From Phoebastria nigripes (Eukaryota > Chordata > Aves > Procellariiformes > Diomedeidae): a stretch of 64,000 bases of DNA. The stretch spans positions 336,159 to 400,158 of the forward strand of contig JAYKAV010002922.1 in assembly GCA_035582835.1 (NCBI GenBank). Reading direction: 5' to 3'. This document shows positions 47,502 to 61,309 of this stretch, piece after piece. Position 1 is the first letter of the stretch. Every line of letters starts with the position of its first letter. The translations under genes and the position numbers were made by a program. Under the pieces are notes generated by a model. It did not search any database and had not been told where the DNA came from. It worked only from the letters and a program-made list of their open reading frames with translations.

Positions 47502-48098
47502 GTGCTGAGGACCATGATTTCTGCCTTCAAAAAAACCCCAACCTATCCTAGCAAGGCTTCTTCTGCATGCAGACATGGAAGACACACAACCTCAGTATCA
47601 GTACACACAGTTCAAAAAAACTCCAGTACTGATTCAATACAGAACAAGTTTAATCTTAAAGGGAATGAGGAAAAAATAGATGTGGAGAGGCTAAAGGAGG
47701 ATCCTGTCATGCCAGTGAAACAAGAAATTCAGGCTTTACTCAGAAATAGCTTCACATGCAGAAAGATCAAACATCTCCTGAACGTGCATTTCGCTTTGAA
47801 GAATGAAGCGGGTCCTCGGCTGGCAGGACGGGCACCGAGGTGCCAACCACACAAGTGCCATGGGCTGGGAGGCCAGGATCCCCTCAGCCCGTCACTCCAA
47901 AAGCAGGAATTCCTGCTGCATTTTCCCAGCGAGTGGCCCCCGAGCCTCTCCAATGACCTGACAGTGAAGAGTGCATCTGCTGTACANGGATCCCTAGCTC
48001 CCCGGCCGCTTTCCAGAGATCCACAGAAATGCCCAGGTTGGCACGGACCTCAAAAGATCATCCAGTCCAACCTTTCGTGGGAAAGGCAGCCCAGATGA
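47502..48098 (+). other. Unrecognised 198-codon ORF in intron
   Basis: The longest plus-strand ORF in the window outside exons. It reads through diverse, non-repetitive sequence with a charged middle (GNEEKIDVERLKEDPVMPVK). I do not recognise the protein and see no promoter, splice site or polyadenylation signal linked to it. The last third overlaps the CR1 copy beginning near 48025, and an N lies at 47987. The central part is GC-rich, which lowers stop frequency. Most likely a chance ORF; an old retrocopy or an unannotated exon is the alternative. Confidence 0.2.
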
Positions 48099-48285
48099 GA
48101 TTATCTAGCACCTTGTCCAACCGCATCTTGAAAACCTCCAACAATGGGGACTCCACCACGTCCCCAGGGAGGTTGTTCCAGTGAATGATTGCTCTTACTG
48201 TAAAAAATTTCTTATGTCAAGATGAAACCTCTCCCAGTGCAACTTGTACCCATCACCCCTTGTCTTCTCCATGCAGCTCCTTGTG
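48025..48285 (-). mobile_element. CR1 LINE 3' region, minus orientation
   Basis: Contains GGCACGGACCTCAAAAGATC, CATCCAGTCCAACC, ACCTTGTCCAACCGCATCTTG and GGGAGGTTGTTCCAGTGAATG, the inverted 3' region of an older CR1 subfamily. The tail is absent. Confidence 0.9.
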
Positions 48286-51200
48286 AAGAGAGGTTTGTAT
48301 TTTCAAGTTTGTATTCCCCTTCTCCTATGACACAGAGCTTAGAGGAGCGGCAGGTCACAGACGACCTTTCTTCTAGAGAGGAAAGGCACCCGGCATACAT
48401 TTTTGTGGGTAAAAATTGAACATGACACGGTATGTGAGGCTGAAAGGCAAAGCCACTGAGTTTATTTGACATGGAATGATGGAACAAACTGCAAAAACCT
48501 CAAAGACAAGATAGAGAAGCTGAAGTAATGAAGGAAAAAAAACCCAAATGAGAAAGCTCATTCACAAAGCAGCCCCTGCCCTCAGACAGGGCCGCACATG
48601 CTTCGCTTCATGTACCCACGTACCACTGATGACAGGAGGTGGGACATGAGCCTGTCTTCTGCAGGTACCGCATGGCAAAACCTTCCCTGCTCCACATGAA
48701 AGCCTGTACAACCAACTTCTGTATGTCCCCAAAGACCGTCACTGAGAGGAGACTTTATCGCTTTGAACAAGAGCATTTCCATCGCTCTGGGGCTCCTGAG
48801 GTCGGAGCAGGCTGCCCCTCAAAGCCTGTCAGTGTTCATCTCCTATCAGCTGGAGACCTACTGAGCGCAGAGAAACGCTTGGACGTGTTCCTGCCCCGTC
48901 CCCCACTGCAGAGCCTGCTGTCAGGCTTGGCAGCAAAAATATTTCTAATTGTAACGCAATATAGTTGGAAAGTCTGAATTAAATGGAACAATATATCAAT
49001 ACTCGGCAACTCTTAACAAACATGCATGCACTGAATTTTCCTAAGCCTCTAGCTAAGAGAAGCACCTGAGAAACCTGCTGAACGCAATCAGAAAGCTTTA
49101 GGACAGCAAAGCTCAGGACTGAGACAGAAGTGGTTTTACTGCTCCTCTGCTCGCCCTGCGCAGCTGCAGCCACACACAACAGCTTTCAATTCCTCTTTGC
49201 TCTCAAACTCCAGCTCTTTGGCTGAATCTTTCCAGTTCATCATGCCCCCAGCGCAAGTGGATGTGCCCGAGGGCATGGGGGACCAACGCTCGGACGGCCA
49301 CGGGCCCTTCCCAGCTACCGCACATAAGCGGCTGAGCTCCTGCAGGGCTGATGCTGCCCTCCCAAACGGGCACCTTTGGGGGCCAAACAGCACCTGCCTG
49401 GGGGGATGAGAATCCCTGCGAAAATGGGCTTTTTCTGAAAAATGCTTGCCATATTAAACGGCTGCCCACTCTTCAGTTTTCTGCAAAACAAATTAGGGAC
49501 TTACAAATCACGTTTCCCTACATTTCAGTGGAAATATTTTGGGGCCATACAGTACCTTAGAAATACTGTGCTTATGGGAATAACCACCCCAAAACGGCTG
49601 TCCTCCCCACATCGGTCAGGGACACAGGGCAGGAGTGATGCCCATGGCTTCTCCAGTTCATGCACCAAACAGCAGTACGATGCCACCGGCTCCAAATAAC
49701 ACACCAGTAACTACTGCTTCTGGCTGGCTCTTCTCCTTATAGAAGAGGACGGGGAGCTGGGACGAGCTCTGCAGCGAGGGAGCGCAGGCGGCGAGCAGCA
49801 GGCTGGCGTGTGAGACAGGCTCTGAGCGCAGTTTAGTCAGGCCAAGACCGTAAGCTGAGAGTTTGTTAAAGTGCTAGGAAAGGATCGCAAAAGTTCACTT
49901 GGTAAAAGCACAGATTGAAGGTGTCCTGCAGAAAACTGATCTGTCATTTCTTCAGTAAGCCTTAGGATTTTTAGTTGCTGAGGAAAATTCATGCATGGGA
50001 ATTCATGCAAAAAATCTTCTACTGTAGATTTTAAGTTTATAACCCATTTTTCTACATGTCTAAAATGCCTACCAAACGTAGAGCCACGTGCAAGTGCCTG
50101 TGACCACAGTTGCTCACGCAACTTGAAAAATATGGTGCTTGCTGTGAAGTCTAAGGGAAATACAGCCTCTTGACTGCTAGAGAGTAAGCCCTCAGAGGCT
50201 GTATAGCCCATTATGAAAAACTACAGCTCACTCAATCTGGATACTAATATATACTAGCCTAAATAGAAGATACACTAACTTAAATAAAGGAAAAAGGAAC
50301 ATTTTTGGCTTTGTGTCTGCAGATTCCTTAGTAAATTGCATAATGTGATACTCGGGGAAACAGCTTCCTCATGAGTCACGAGCACAAGTAGGAATTGGCT
50401 GTATTTAGAAAAGCTGGTATTTCTACCAAATCTTTAGCAGGAAGAAACAAAATGACATAACCCAAACAGAATTATTTTTTTAAACTTTTTTTGGCAGCTA
50501 TTATGGGCACGTGGCAGCAAAGTGCTTTCTGAAGGCAGTGCCATGATCAGGCCATGGGTGTTAATTAAGGAAGGCGACAGCCACCGTCACAGCGAAGCTC
50601 TTACAGTAAAAGCAGGTCACGCCCTCCAACTGTGAACTGGTATTTCTGTGTATCCGGACTCCCAAGGTTTTCCTCTATACTAAAAGATAATGCACAAGAT
50701 TTCAGGTATAGAACAGTGGTTTTTTTCTTATTCCTGTTTTCCTACATATGGGCCATTAGCAGTGAAGTTGTTTAATTACTCCAGATATTTTCCTTCACTG
50801 TCCTATTTAAGAAAAGTTTACGGTGATATCCTATTTTATCCTTACTAAAATCTTCTAATCTATTTTCAGTAAATGACATTTTGCCAAATACAGTTACTTT
50901 TAACTTTGAACGCTAACCTGGTCAAACAAAATTCTGACTGCCTCCCCCGCCACAAGGGACCCACCAGTACGTCTGTTGTATAAAAATGCAAGACAAGCTG
51001 ATCGTTGGCTAATGGAGAAGGATTATTGATAATCTTGTCCAGTTTGTTTCGCCCTTTTCCCTTAAAGTTCACTTTACCATCTGATTTTTTCCCTTTTTCT
51101 TCCTTTTTAATACAACAAACTTAGGTTGGGTTTTGCTCAAGGAGAGACCTGTTACTGCAATGACTCTCACAGAAGGTGTCAGTTATAGAAGCTAAACAAG

Positions 51201-52405
51201 ATCTTTCTCTTTCAGGATGACTATGATTAGAAAGGGTACACCAGGGACATAGCAGAAATTATAGGAAAATCCAATTTTGACAGCCATTTTCATTGTCAGA
51301 AGCCATGAAAGTCTGAGCAGCTCTATACTGGAACCAAATGCCTTTTTTTTGTTTGTACCAGCTTGCAGAGCCCGGTGTAGGCACTGATCATGGTTCCACT
51401 CCAGTCAACTGAAGCTTTGCAGCTGATCACAGAAACACGACTAAGTTATACATGCTTTATTTCCAGACACCATAAGGACAGACTATATTAGTAACCTTGA
51501 GCTCAGAAACAACCCTAGGTGTACAAATGAGGTGCGCACACAGACAATGCTACTGAGCAGCTGTATTTTACGTTCATGGAGTGCATTACAACAAACCACT
51601 TGCAAGTTGTCCTCCAAAACATAATATAGCGAAATGGTAATAAAAGCATCTGGAATGGAAGCATTTACGCTTTAAGTTTCAGGATGATTTAAAACAACAC
51701 AGAACCCAAGGAGTATTGGCAGTATCCTTTTACAAGCACTGTATCCAAAAAAAGCTTTGTTTTTATCATCGAACTCCAAAGACGACAGCCGAGTAGCTGC
51801 TTCAAGGCCAAAGAAAAGGTGTCTGTCTCACCTCTGATCAGCACAGAGGGACCCCAGACAGAAAAGCACCCACTTCATTCCCAAAAACGCAAGTCTGCCA
51901 CAGCTGCCTGCTGAAACAACCGCATCTTACCTTCAAGGGGAATTGCATAAAGCTGCTCCATGAACATTGCTGCTTAAGCTCCGCAATCAACGCTGCTCCT
52001 GGCTTCCTCCCGCCCTCTGCTCACGCACAGATGTACAGGCAGTAACGCATGGGGCTTGTTTTTAAACTTTTTCCCCTGTGCTCCTGATTGGCCCCATGTA
52101 ACGCCCATGTGGGTCTACAAATGCACAAAGGTTTCTATCCTTTCTAAAATCAAAGTGTCAGTTTTGCTGCTGTCAGAGCACTTTATTTTTGTACATATAA
52201 GGAAGTGGCTGTTGATGTTATCTCAATGTGCTTCCTGTTTTATATGTATATGAGCAAAAATAATGTCACATTAAGCTAAACTGCAGTCTCAAAGAGCTCA
52301 AGTCAAAGCCTCTAAGCAAAAAAATATGAGCACAGATCATCTGTTTGCTGTCTACCCCAGTCTGCATTCACTTCATTGATTTTTACTGGAATTCCATATT
52401 CTCAC

Positions 52406-52465
52406 AATAAAAACTATCCTCCCCAATCCTGGAAGGAAAGAAAAAAAAAAAAAAAAAAAAAAAAA
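52406..52465 (+). repeat. A25 homopolymer with AATAAA upstream
   Basis: AATAAA at 52406-52411 is followed 30 bp later by 25 consecutive A (52441-52465). This is the spacing of a polyadenylated transcript end, so it may mark the 3' end of a retrocopy. I did not recognise the sequence upstream. Confidence 0.6.
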
Positions 52466-52653
52466 GAGCTGTACCCCGTACTAGCACTGCTTCCTACCGA
52501 GACTCTCAGGATCAGCCAAATTACAAAGGGCTCAGTGGACGCTGACAACCCTATCTCAAACATCACTCAGGTGAAAACGTGGCCAGCAGCCAAGCAATGC
52601 CACAAGACCATTCTGGCTGAAATTTGGGCTATTCTTGAATTTGGGTGAGTAGA

Positions 52654-52669
52654 TTTTTTTTTTTTTTTT
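52654..52669. repeat. T16 homopolymer
   Basis: Sixteen consecutive T residues about 190 bp beyond the A25 run. No associated element is recognised. Confidence 0.9.
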
Positions 52670-54929
52670 AATGAGGAAGGAGGCTTTGTGTGTTCCATGT
52701 ATGCACAGACAGTCCAGGAAGCAACCGTGTAGGAGTGCTGCATTCCAGAGCTGATGCTACACAGCTCAACACTGAAGGAAACTTTCTAATTGGAATTTAA
52801 TGCCTTTCTGGTTATTTTAAAGAGCAGCAAACAAATGTACCAACTAAAAATAAAACTCATTTTGAAGTAGAAACTATTCTACTCTTGTAGAAGAAAACAG
52901 CAGTAAAAGGCATGGAGCCACCAAGGAGGAGAGCTGCCAGCATCAACGCCACATCATCTCATCCCCCGAAGTCAGAACTGTCATTGCCAGGAGGTCCTGC
53001 AAGGTGCAGAATCATTCACTTCCACTTTCAAACGTTACTGTTGCAGAACTCGGAGATGAGCCACGGCTGGGAGTGAGCTGAAGCCGTTTACACTTTCTAC
53101 TTTCATTATGCTTTTCACGGCAACTCCTTGGATATTAAATGCAAGTTAGTTTTTATATATAGCAAGATTATGAAACTTCAGGTTTTGCTGGAGGAAACCA
53201 AAAGAATCTTTTCAGATGCATAAAGTAAATGAAATACTAAAAATGAAAGAAAATTTTCTTCCCCGTGGACTTCATGGCACAACTTTTTTTTATGTATGTC
53301 TCTCAGACTGTCAGCTCTCTGAATACAGCTGGTCTGCACTTTGAGAAACTTAAACTGATAGAAGTGTGGGTTCCACTTACTGTCTCTAAAATAACAGTGA
53401 GTTATAGCGTGCGACCTAAGAAAGATGCCTTACAAATACTAGAATTTAAAAACGTTTCATGCAAAGATTTTTAACCATTTACCATCATATACCTTATTTT
53501 ATCTCACTAAACAGTTTTGGATCATTTAATTTTGGTGCAAAGTAACATTACAGCCAAGAAGCAGAGCTGGGAAGATAAACCAGGCATCTTAGTGACAGAA
53601 GACTCAGAGCTATCACAGCAAAATTAAGTAATGAGACCTAGAACTCGCAAAGTCCAATTTGCTGTACATGTATGTCCTGGCATCAATTGATTTGAATGTC
53701 TGCAAACAGGCAAGCTTCAGAAGTTCCTCTTACAGCTGGGGCAGCTGCATCGCCCTCGTGTATTCTCACACGTCTACTAAAGCACGGGTTCAAGCTACAG
53801 CCTTTTGCACAGTTGGAGCAGCTACGGCGCCTCTTGTAACCCCTCCAGCTACTCATTTAAGTTTGGATGAAATTAGTTTTAAAAACTACAGTTCAAAACC
53901 AGACCAGTTCAAAATCAAGAGCCAAGCCTTGTTTCCAAACCTAAAAAAAGATATCACAGGTGCACCCAACTCTGGACACACTATTTGACCAGCTTGGTGG
54001 AAGCACGCGGGTTTCTGTAGCTAGCGACAGAAGATGATACAATCAGGCTTACATTCAGCCACGTTTCATTTCCCAGAACAAACGAGCAGGTTCCCAGTTG
54101 CTGCTGGATCAGGGATGGCTTTTACCAAGAATCCCTAACAAGGCTCTCCCCCACACTTCAGGTGTCTTCATAGCTCCTCCACTGCATGCCACAGCTGCAC
54201 CAAATATCAAACAAGCTTCCTGAGAAAGGAGGAGTCAATCCAGATATTAATTTAAATCTGTTGCCATTAAGCATCCTTCAGGAACTGACAATTTCCCTAC
54301 AGCAGCCTCCCAGCGCCAAGCTCTGCTACGAAAGCCTCCAACTCTGGCATTAACATGGGAGCCTTGACTCTGCCCATACCTCCCCTTCCGTAGTCATACC
54401 CTGGAAGGGAAAGTAGCACCATAAATTTGTACGTTATTGGAAGGTTAGTGTATCTTTTCTTTTTTTTAAGGACATTTTTTGCAAAGAAGTCTCTTTTGTT
54501 TATGTCCTTCATTATGTATTTCTAAAATCCCTCATGAAACACATGGACTGACACAGACCTGTAACATCCAACAAGTGTTTCATAGCAAGCAGTCAGGATA
54601 CTGTTTATTCAAAATGAACATCAGATGACATTTATTTATTCAAGTGCACCAAACATGCCTAATTCTTTCAGCTTTTGTCCTTTCATTTTAAATCTCTGAA
54701 GAAAACCTGTGTTGCAGGGAAAAAAAACCAAAAAGACAACCCCCAAAACCAAAGAGATTGAGAAGACATTCCTACTGCTTCTTCTGGAGCACTTTTGCTT
54801 TTGGAAAGGTGCTCGTCAGACATGCTTCAAAGTACCGGAGCTGAACAGGCACGTGAGTGGCAGCAAGTCTAAATTGCCTAGCTTAAAAAACAAAACCAAA
54901 CTGCTATCTTCTTGGATATCAAAACGATA

Positions 54930-55700
54930 TGCTCATTGGTGAGAAGCACTGCAGGAGTCCTCGGGGATCTCTAAAGCACTTGGGAGCCTCCCAGCAAGCG
55001 GGGTGGCAGAGGTGGCACCTGGGGACCGTCAAAGCGGCACGGCACCGCTGCTCTGCAGCCTCACTGCCACAGCCGACAGAGCAAGACGAGAAAGAGGAAA
55101 GGGAGAATAACAGAGAAAGGAAATATGCACTGCAAAAGAAAAACTCAAGAAATGGCTAGCACGGCAAAAAGCCCTTGGGGAAAGCCCCTGGTGCGGTCGC
55201 TCCCTTCCTACAGCATATCGCTGACACAGCAGCATCAACAGGCATTGAACAGGGCAAATTTGCCAGTGTGGGTAAAATTTGCCCCCATGCAGAGGGGGCC
55301 ACACGGCCATGCCGCATAAGTCCATTTTCTTCTTTTGCTGTAAGAGGGAGCTCATCAGGAAAGAAAGTACCAACAGCGCAGGTTTCTCGAACCGAGCTAA
55401 CTTCCGTGGCTTCAGGGGGCACTGCCAGCAGCGCTGGATGCACCGGGCGCTCCCGCCTGCACCTCTGCTCCCCCCCACGGACCCTCCTGCCCACTGGAGC
55501 AGGCTCACCCCAGTCCAGCTGGGCTCTGACCCGCAACAGGAGGGGTGCCTGGAACTGGCAGGATGGGACCTTTTGTTGGTGAAATTCAGGTAATATCCCA
55601 AGCCAAAATCCAAGTCCTGCACGTGTGTAGTGCAAAACCAGCCACCCACAGGTTAAGAGAAACAAGAGATTGTATTTTAGATGAGAGCAGCTCATTTAGC
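54930..55700. other. GC-rich intronic patch with overlapping long ORFs
   Basis: ORFs of 206 and 179 codons on the minus strand and 135 and 104 codons on the plus strand overlap here. None resembles a protein I know. Because all frames are open at once, low stop density from base composition is the simplest explanation. A decayed retroelement or a regulatory element remains possible. Confidence 0.3.
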
Positions 55701-58700
55701 TAGGATCTACGCAACAAAGTGTATGTACGTATTTTCTATCCTCCCCACCACAAAGCAAAATCGAAATATTCACACACATTGAAGGTCACGCCAGAATCCA
55801 CGAGCACAGATTTCAGTAGGACAGTGCATCGTCGTTGTCCTACAACACTGCATAAAAGCAAAAGGTTGCTCATCTCCTCTCATAATATAATAGTACCGTG
55901 TACTTATAACTTCAGTCTTACCCAAATTGCTCAAAAAAACCCAACCCCCCCCATATTAAAACCTTTTAAACAGCAAAGTACCAGGTAACTTATATATGCC
56001 TTTGAATGTTCTTTTGTGTAATATAGGCCAGAAAATTTTATTCTTGCATGAAGCTTCTGATTTCTAGCAGAACTAAGTAGTTTTGGTTTTGGGGTTTTGT
56101 TTTTTGCTTCTTTAAATACAGAAAACATTTATATCTACCAGGAAATTTCTAAAAAACATCATATGCTGTGTCACAGTAATACTCAACTTCATAAAAAGGA
56201 GAACCACACTGAAACACAGAAACAAGTTAAAAAGAAATTAAAAGGAGCATCTGAAAGGGTAAAACACGTGCCAGTGGCAAAGACATCATTTAAATAAACC
56301 GTAACAGATTCCTAGAGAAAGTCGTTATTGCATATCAAATATGACTCAAGAGTTAGAAATAAACTTGTCTGGTTTAGGAACAGAGTAAAGAAGGCTACTT
56401 TTAGTCTTGCAGATCTTTAAATCCTGCAGATTAATAACTGATTAAATTTAACAGGAGGTAGAACCAGCTAGGTTTCCCCGCGGCGGGGGGTACTGGTGGG
56501 GTGTCCAAGGAAGTGTGCTACCACACATGCCATCCAACGTGCACGATCCGCAATGAGACACAGCTTGCAGGCATAAGAAGTTATTCTGCATAACTAAAGA
56601 TTAACCCAGATCGCGAAGAACTGCAAAAGGACCTCACGATACCACGTGAAGGGGCACTAAAACAGCAGATATAACAACTCAGTGAAGATAAAAGGCAACA
56701 TAACGACTAAAGGGAAGAACAACTCTGAAATAGCTATTGCTGCTCAGGAAAAGGATCCCAGAGTTACCACAGATGAAAACATCAACTCAATGCTCATCAA
56801 CAGTCAAAAAAGCAAAGACTTACAAAATATGATGGAAAGGAATAAGCAAAAAATTGTCAAGAGTTGTTAGAAGATAAAATAAAAGAGAGAACAGACATCA
56901 TCCTGTGTATTCACAGAACATGTGTGTTTTGAAGCATATGGGCATTTCCACCTACGATCTCAAAAAAGATACCGTATAACTGAAAAAGATTCAGAAAATG
57001 AAATAAGGATAACCAAGATCGTCTGTGAGTCCTGGCTCTGTTGTCCCAAAGCCTTGCACTAATTCTCCTCACAGGTCCTGCTGCAAGGTCCTTGTTTGCA
57101 AGTGCTGTGGGAGCTGCTGCACCTGAGTGTGCTGCTGGCAGGTGCACAAAGGCTGTATTGCTCTGGAACAAGTCTCCATAAATTGTTTTCTTTAGAAAAG
57201 CATTCCTATTTTCAACACAGTCACGACTGCAGCTTTTAAAAGCCATTCACGCAGCTTAAATTAGAGAAGTGTCATGGCTAGTAATGATTTGCTCTAAGAT
57301 GTGAGGCACATCCTGCTCTGCTACCTACCAACCAGAATATTTATTTTATTGTCATCTTCTAGATAGTCTTGGTAGCCCCCAAGAAAATAAAGAAGAAAAA
57401 ACAATGTAATGCTGAAAAGAAAAGCAACATGGTGTATAGTACAATACAAACAAACACGTCTTACTGTCCATCATATTTTTCTTGTTCAGGACGGCCTCTA
57501 CCACTTAGTATTTAAAAGAAAGCACTTTCTTTTAATATGGAAAAGCGAGAAAAGTTGACTGCAAAGAGAGAGCTCTAATAATCAGCATTCAAATAAATCC
57601 TGTATTCTTTCCCTCTTGGTCAGCTTAGCTCATTACTCGTAAAAGAAGTAACAGAAATGCTCAGCGCATCACTCAAGCTACGTTAAGGAGGAGTAAATCA
57701 TTATACGCCTCTCATCCCACACCTTCCAAAGGGTGCAAAAACGGTGTCCTGTCTGGAGAAGGCAGCGTGGAGCAGGACACGCAGTCACAGTACATTAGTA
57801 CATTAAGAAAAATTTTATTTTTACTAGGGAACGGTCAGTGCAAAGCAATTCACGGTTGATTTATGTTCCGAAGCATGAAATTCACGTTTGTCATCTTTGG
57901 CAACCAACCTCTGAGACCTAAATATATCCAGAAACATTGCTTTACCTTCCTAGTGTGACATGGAGAAGTATATTTTAACCACCTATTTCTTGATCCTGTC
58001 GTGGACTAAGACAGATGAAGGTGGATGCTGAGCTGTACTGCAGCAGACGACCTCCGACAAAAGTGAGGGTAATGTCCTTCTGCCCGCTGGCAACAACTCC
58101 GCAGCACCAAGCACAACTGCTTGGTTTATTTGTTAAAGATTCATTCTGACTTTAACCATAAAAGAACTATCCGATGACGTGCTCTGACGTACCACATACC
58201 CCTGCTTTTGACCCGTTCCCTGGTATAAACGTACATTTTGCTTTGGGAAAACTCCCTCCCGCCATGATGCTTCAGTATTTCAGACTGAATACAGCCTACA
58301 GCTCTGTGTGTCCCAAGGGTGATGCATTTCTCTTTATGCCTTACCCTGACAGCTGAAACATGGCACTCTGGCAGGTAGCGAGATGAGCAGTCCTATCCTC
58401 TGCTTGCGTACAACCAGGCTGCTAAAAACCTGTCTCATAACTCGCTACCAGCTCACCTCCGCCAGCAGCAGCAAAGGTGAAAGCTATAGGGGACAGGAGA
58501 GGCTGGGATGATAAAACAACAAGGTATGTATGTACCCTGGCATCTGGCTGTCTCATGAAGATCCACCACAGCTACTTGCTCTCGTGTAACTGTAAGAAAT
58601 GAAGCACAGAGGCAATAAAAAAGCCCGACGAGGCAGAACAGCTCTGCTTGCGTTCGCTACAGACCCCGCAGGGCTGACGTTCGGAATGCACTTCCCAGGC

Positions 58701-59433
58701 AGCAGCTGGTGGCATGCTCGGACTGGTAAAGATTTGCCTATAGATGCAGAATACTGCCAGCCAGCTTGTGGGATTCAATCCAAGTTGTAAATACAGAAAG
58801 GACATGCTTTGGCTGTCACTCCTGTCATACCCTGCCGGTACGGGTGAAGGCTCCACTGAACCCCTCTTAATGCAGAAGCAGCTCCAGACAGCTGCAGCTC
58901 CAAAAATTCATTGCCCAGAAATGCCACCCCTGCTTTAGCAAACAAGCATGTTGTTTTTCACAAGTTTCTTAAAGGGAAGCTTAAGGAGAAAGCCATTTCC
59001 CTGCACAACCTGGCAATGCCTTGGTGTGACACTAAGTGGTATGTTCATTAATAATTAAGAGTTGCTCACACAAAGGAACACAATCCTCGAGGGAGGGCAT
59101 TTGAACAGAGGAAAAAAGCTCAGTAACACTACTGACTAGAATTACTTTTCTAATTTACTAATCACTGGAAGTTCATGACTTTCAGTGCATTAAAACCTAT
59201 GAACCTTTATGCTCAAGGTCAAAATGCCACTCCTAAGAAAAATCATCAGTACCAGACAACAAAGAGGAGCAAAATTCTTTTTTTGTATTTATACCAAAAC
59301 CACTATCTTCACATTATCTGCTTTTGAGTTTTGGGTACCTTTTGCCAGCTGTTTCAGGGCTGATTTCCCCTCCTTCTCGCTTGGGTTCCTAAACCACACA
59401 CCCTCCTGCCTTTTCAGCCATTNGGTAATGTAG

Positions 59434-59452
59434 TATATAAAACTTTTATATA
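59434..59452. repeat. Short AT-rich palindrome
   Basis: TATATAAAA and its reverse complement TTTTATATA are separated by one C: a perfect 9-bp inverted repeat. Probably chance in AT-rich DNA. Confidence 0.8.
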
Positions 59453-60284
59453 TAATGTATACATGTATTTCTACATAAAGATCTCACTAAAAGATACATG
59501 CTTTATAAGTTCCATTGCAGTTTTTTTACACAATATCATAACATTCGAGGTGTAGGCAAAGTAGCCAAAAAAACCCCTTACTGACCAAATATTTTGAGAG
59601 GATTTGTTAGAAATGAAAATATTTTGGCCAGACTTTCTATAGCTTTCCTTTCAAAGGATGAATTTGGAGTCAGGTTTTACTTCTAAGTGTTTTTAACAAT
59701 TTGCTCTTTCACAGTGCTTTAAGTGCTTAAAATCCTACATAATACTTCTACTTTTGTGATTTGCAGCGTGACTCCGGGGAAGGCTCCAGGCAGGGTCTGG
59801 TCCANGTGAGCCTCACGCACCCGTACAGTAAGAGCACGTTCTCATTCAGTGACTCCCCCACCATAAGCCTTCCCACCCATGGAAGGGTTTCAGCAGACCC
59901 CACTGGTTGTTGCAAGTCTTTAACCACTTTAGAAAACCTCTCACGTGCTTTCGCTCAGGTATCCTATTGCATTGGAAATAAGTTTTAAATAACATTTCAT
60001 TTCAGCCAAGAAATTCTGTGCATGACTGAGGAGAAAAGGAAAAAAGAAAGGATTGGATTGAAGGGTAAAGTTACAGCATCAGCAGCTGCACCAACAGCTC
60101 TCCAGGAAGATCCAGAGAGCTGCAGCCTTCTACCTCTGCCTGAAGGGAAGACTTCATGCTTCTTCACAAAGCTCTAGGTTACGAAGCATACTTATTTTTA
60201 ACAGAGAGAATAACAACACTATAGTGAACAGACTCTCCCCAACTCAGAGAACAATGTATGTCGCATCCTCACACTGTATTATGG

Positions 60285-60285
<1 letters not shown>

Positions 60286-60317
<32 letters not shown>
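60286..60317 (-). repeat. T32 homopolymer (poly(A) on minus strand)
   Basis: Thirty-two T residues in a row. On the minus strand this is a poly(A) run about 70 nt past the end of a 163-codon ORF (60880 to 60389). No AATAAA is visible between them. Confidence 0.95.
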
Positions 60318-60322
<5 letters not shown>

Positions 60323-61309
60323 AATTCAGCTCATAGCATCTAAGCACACACGCAGATATCTGAGCAGAATTTTGAAGGAGGAAAGAATTCAGACAACATT
60401 GGTCAAATGGATGGGTGCTGAAACTAGAGGCGGGCAAGACGGGAACTTCAGTTTATTACTAATACAGGCTGTAAACATTATAATGCATTGGCTGAGAGGT
60501 GCTGATTTTCGCTGTTCCTGAAGACAGTGTGATATGGCAGTATCTGACAAGATACAGTGCCTGCTCAGAGTGGCAAAGACATCAGGATTCAAACCAGAGT
60601 GAAATCCACTATTTCCTCTGCTTGGTACTCTTGCACTACTTCTGTAGAAAATCCAGAATCTAGATATCCTCGAAACATCGCTGAACCATCCAACTTCAAC
60701 AACCACCCAGATACAGCAGTGGAGCAAAAACCAGCACTTTGCTGTATTAGCTAAGACTGCAAGTGATTTAATATTCAACAGTATTGAATAACTAAATATT
60801 GCCTGGTTTATGAGGGAAAGGAGTCCAAAACAGGACAGAAAAGAGCGCAGTGGCTCAAGCCCAAGCCCTACGGGACCCATCAGGTCACATAACAGGCTTT
60901 AACGTCAGAGATTCTGTGCTCATTCCTAGTCAGTGTTGTACCCAAAAGCATCAAAAGAGCCCAGAAGTAAAAGGTGCAATCTTCTTGGGAAAGCTGGGGG
61001 ATGGCAGAGAAAACCTGGAAGAAATATTCACTGTTCCTGGGTGTGAAGTACACTGTGCTGCCCTGTGACTTGTGCCAAGGCCTTAAATACAGACATAGAA
61101 TCACAGGTACCTTCTCCCCTTCGGTTCCCGCAACAGTAGATCAGCACTTGTGTCACCAGTTCGATCCATGAGCACAAATGGTAAAGGCAGACTTTAGACT
61201 ACCGTAACAGCCTGTCTTTATAAGGCAACAGATGTGATGGATAAAAACCTCCAAGTCCTTCACACACACAGACCATGTTAAAACCATCACTCCTGAAAAG
61301 GAAAATTAC

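Larger units (their letters stand above)
30676..61309 (-). other. ASXL2: ASXL2 large intron w1-w2 (30.6 kb)
   Basis: Donor gtaatt at 61309 and acceptor AG at 30677-30676, the longest intron seen here. It contains CR1 fragments (38665-38955, 46596-46800, 47025-47330, 48025-48285), poly(A)/(T) runs at 44480, 52441, 52654 and 60286, a TG/TA microsatellite near 45740, and two ORF-bearing patches (47502-48098, 54930-55700). No other gene could be supported. The stretches 30.7-38.6 kb and 48.3-54.9 kb hold only unassigned AT-rich DNA and those runs. Confidence 0.85.
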
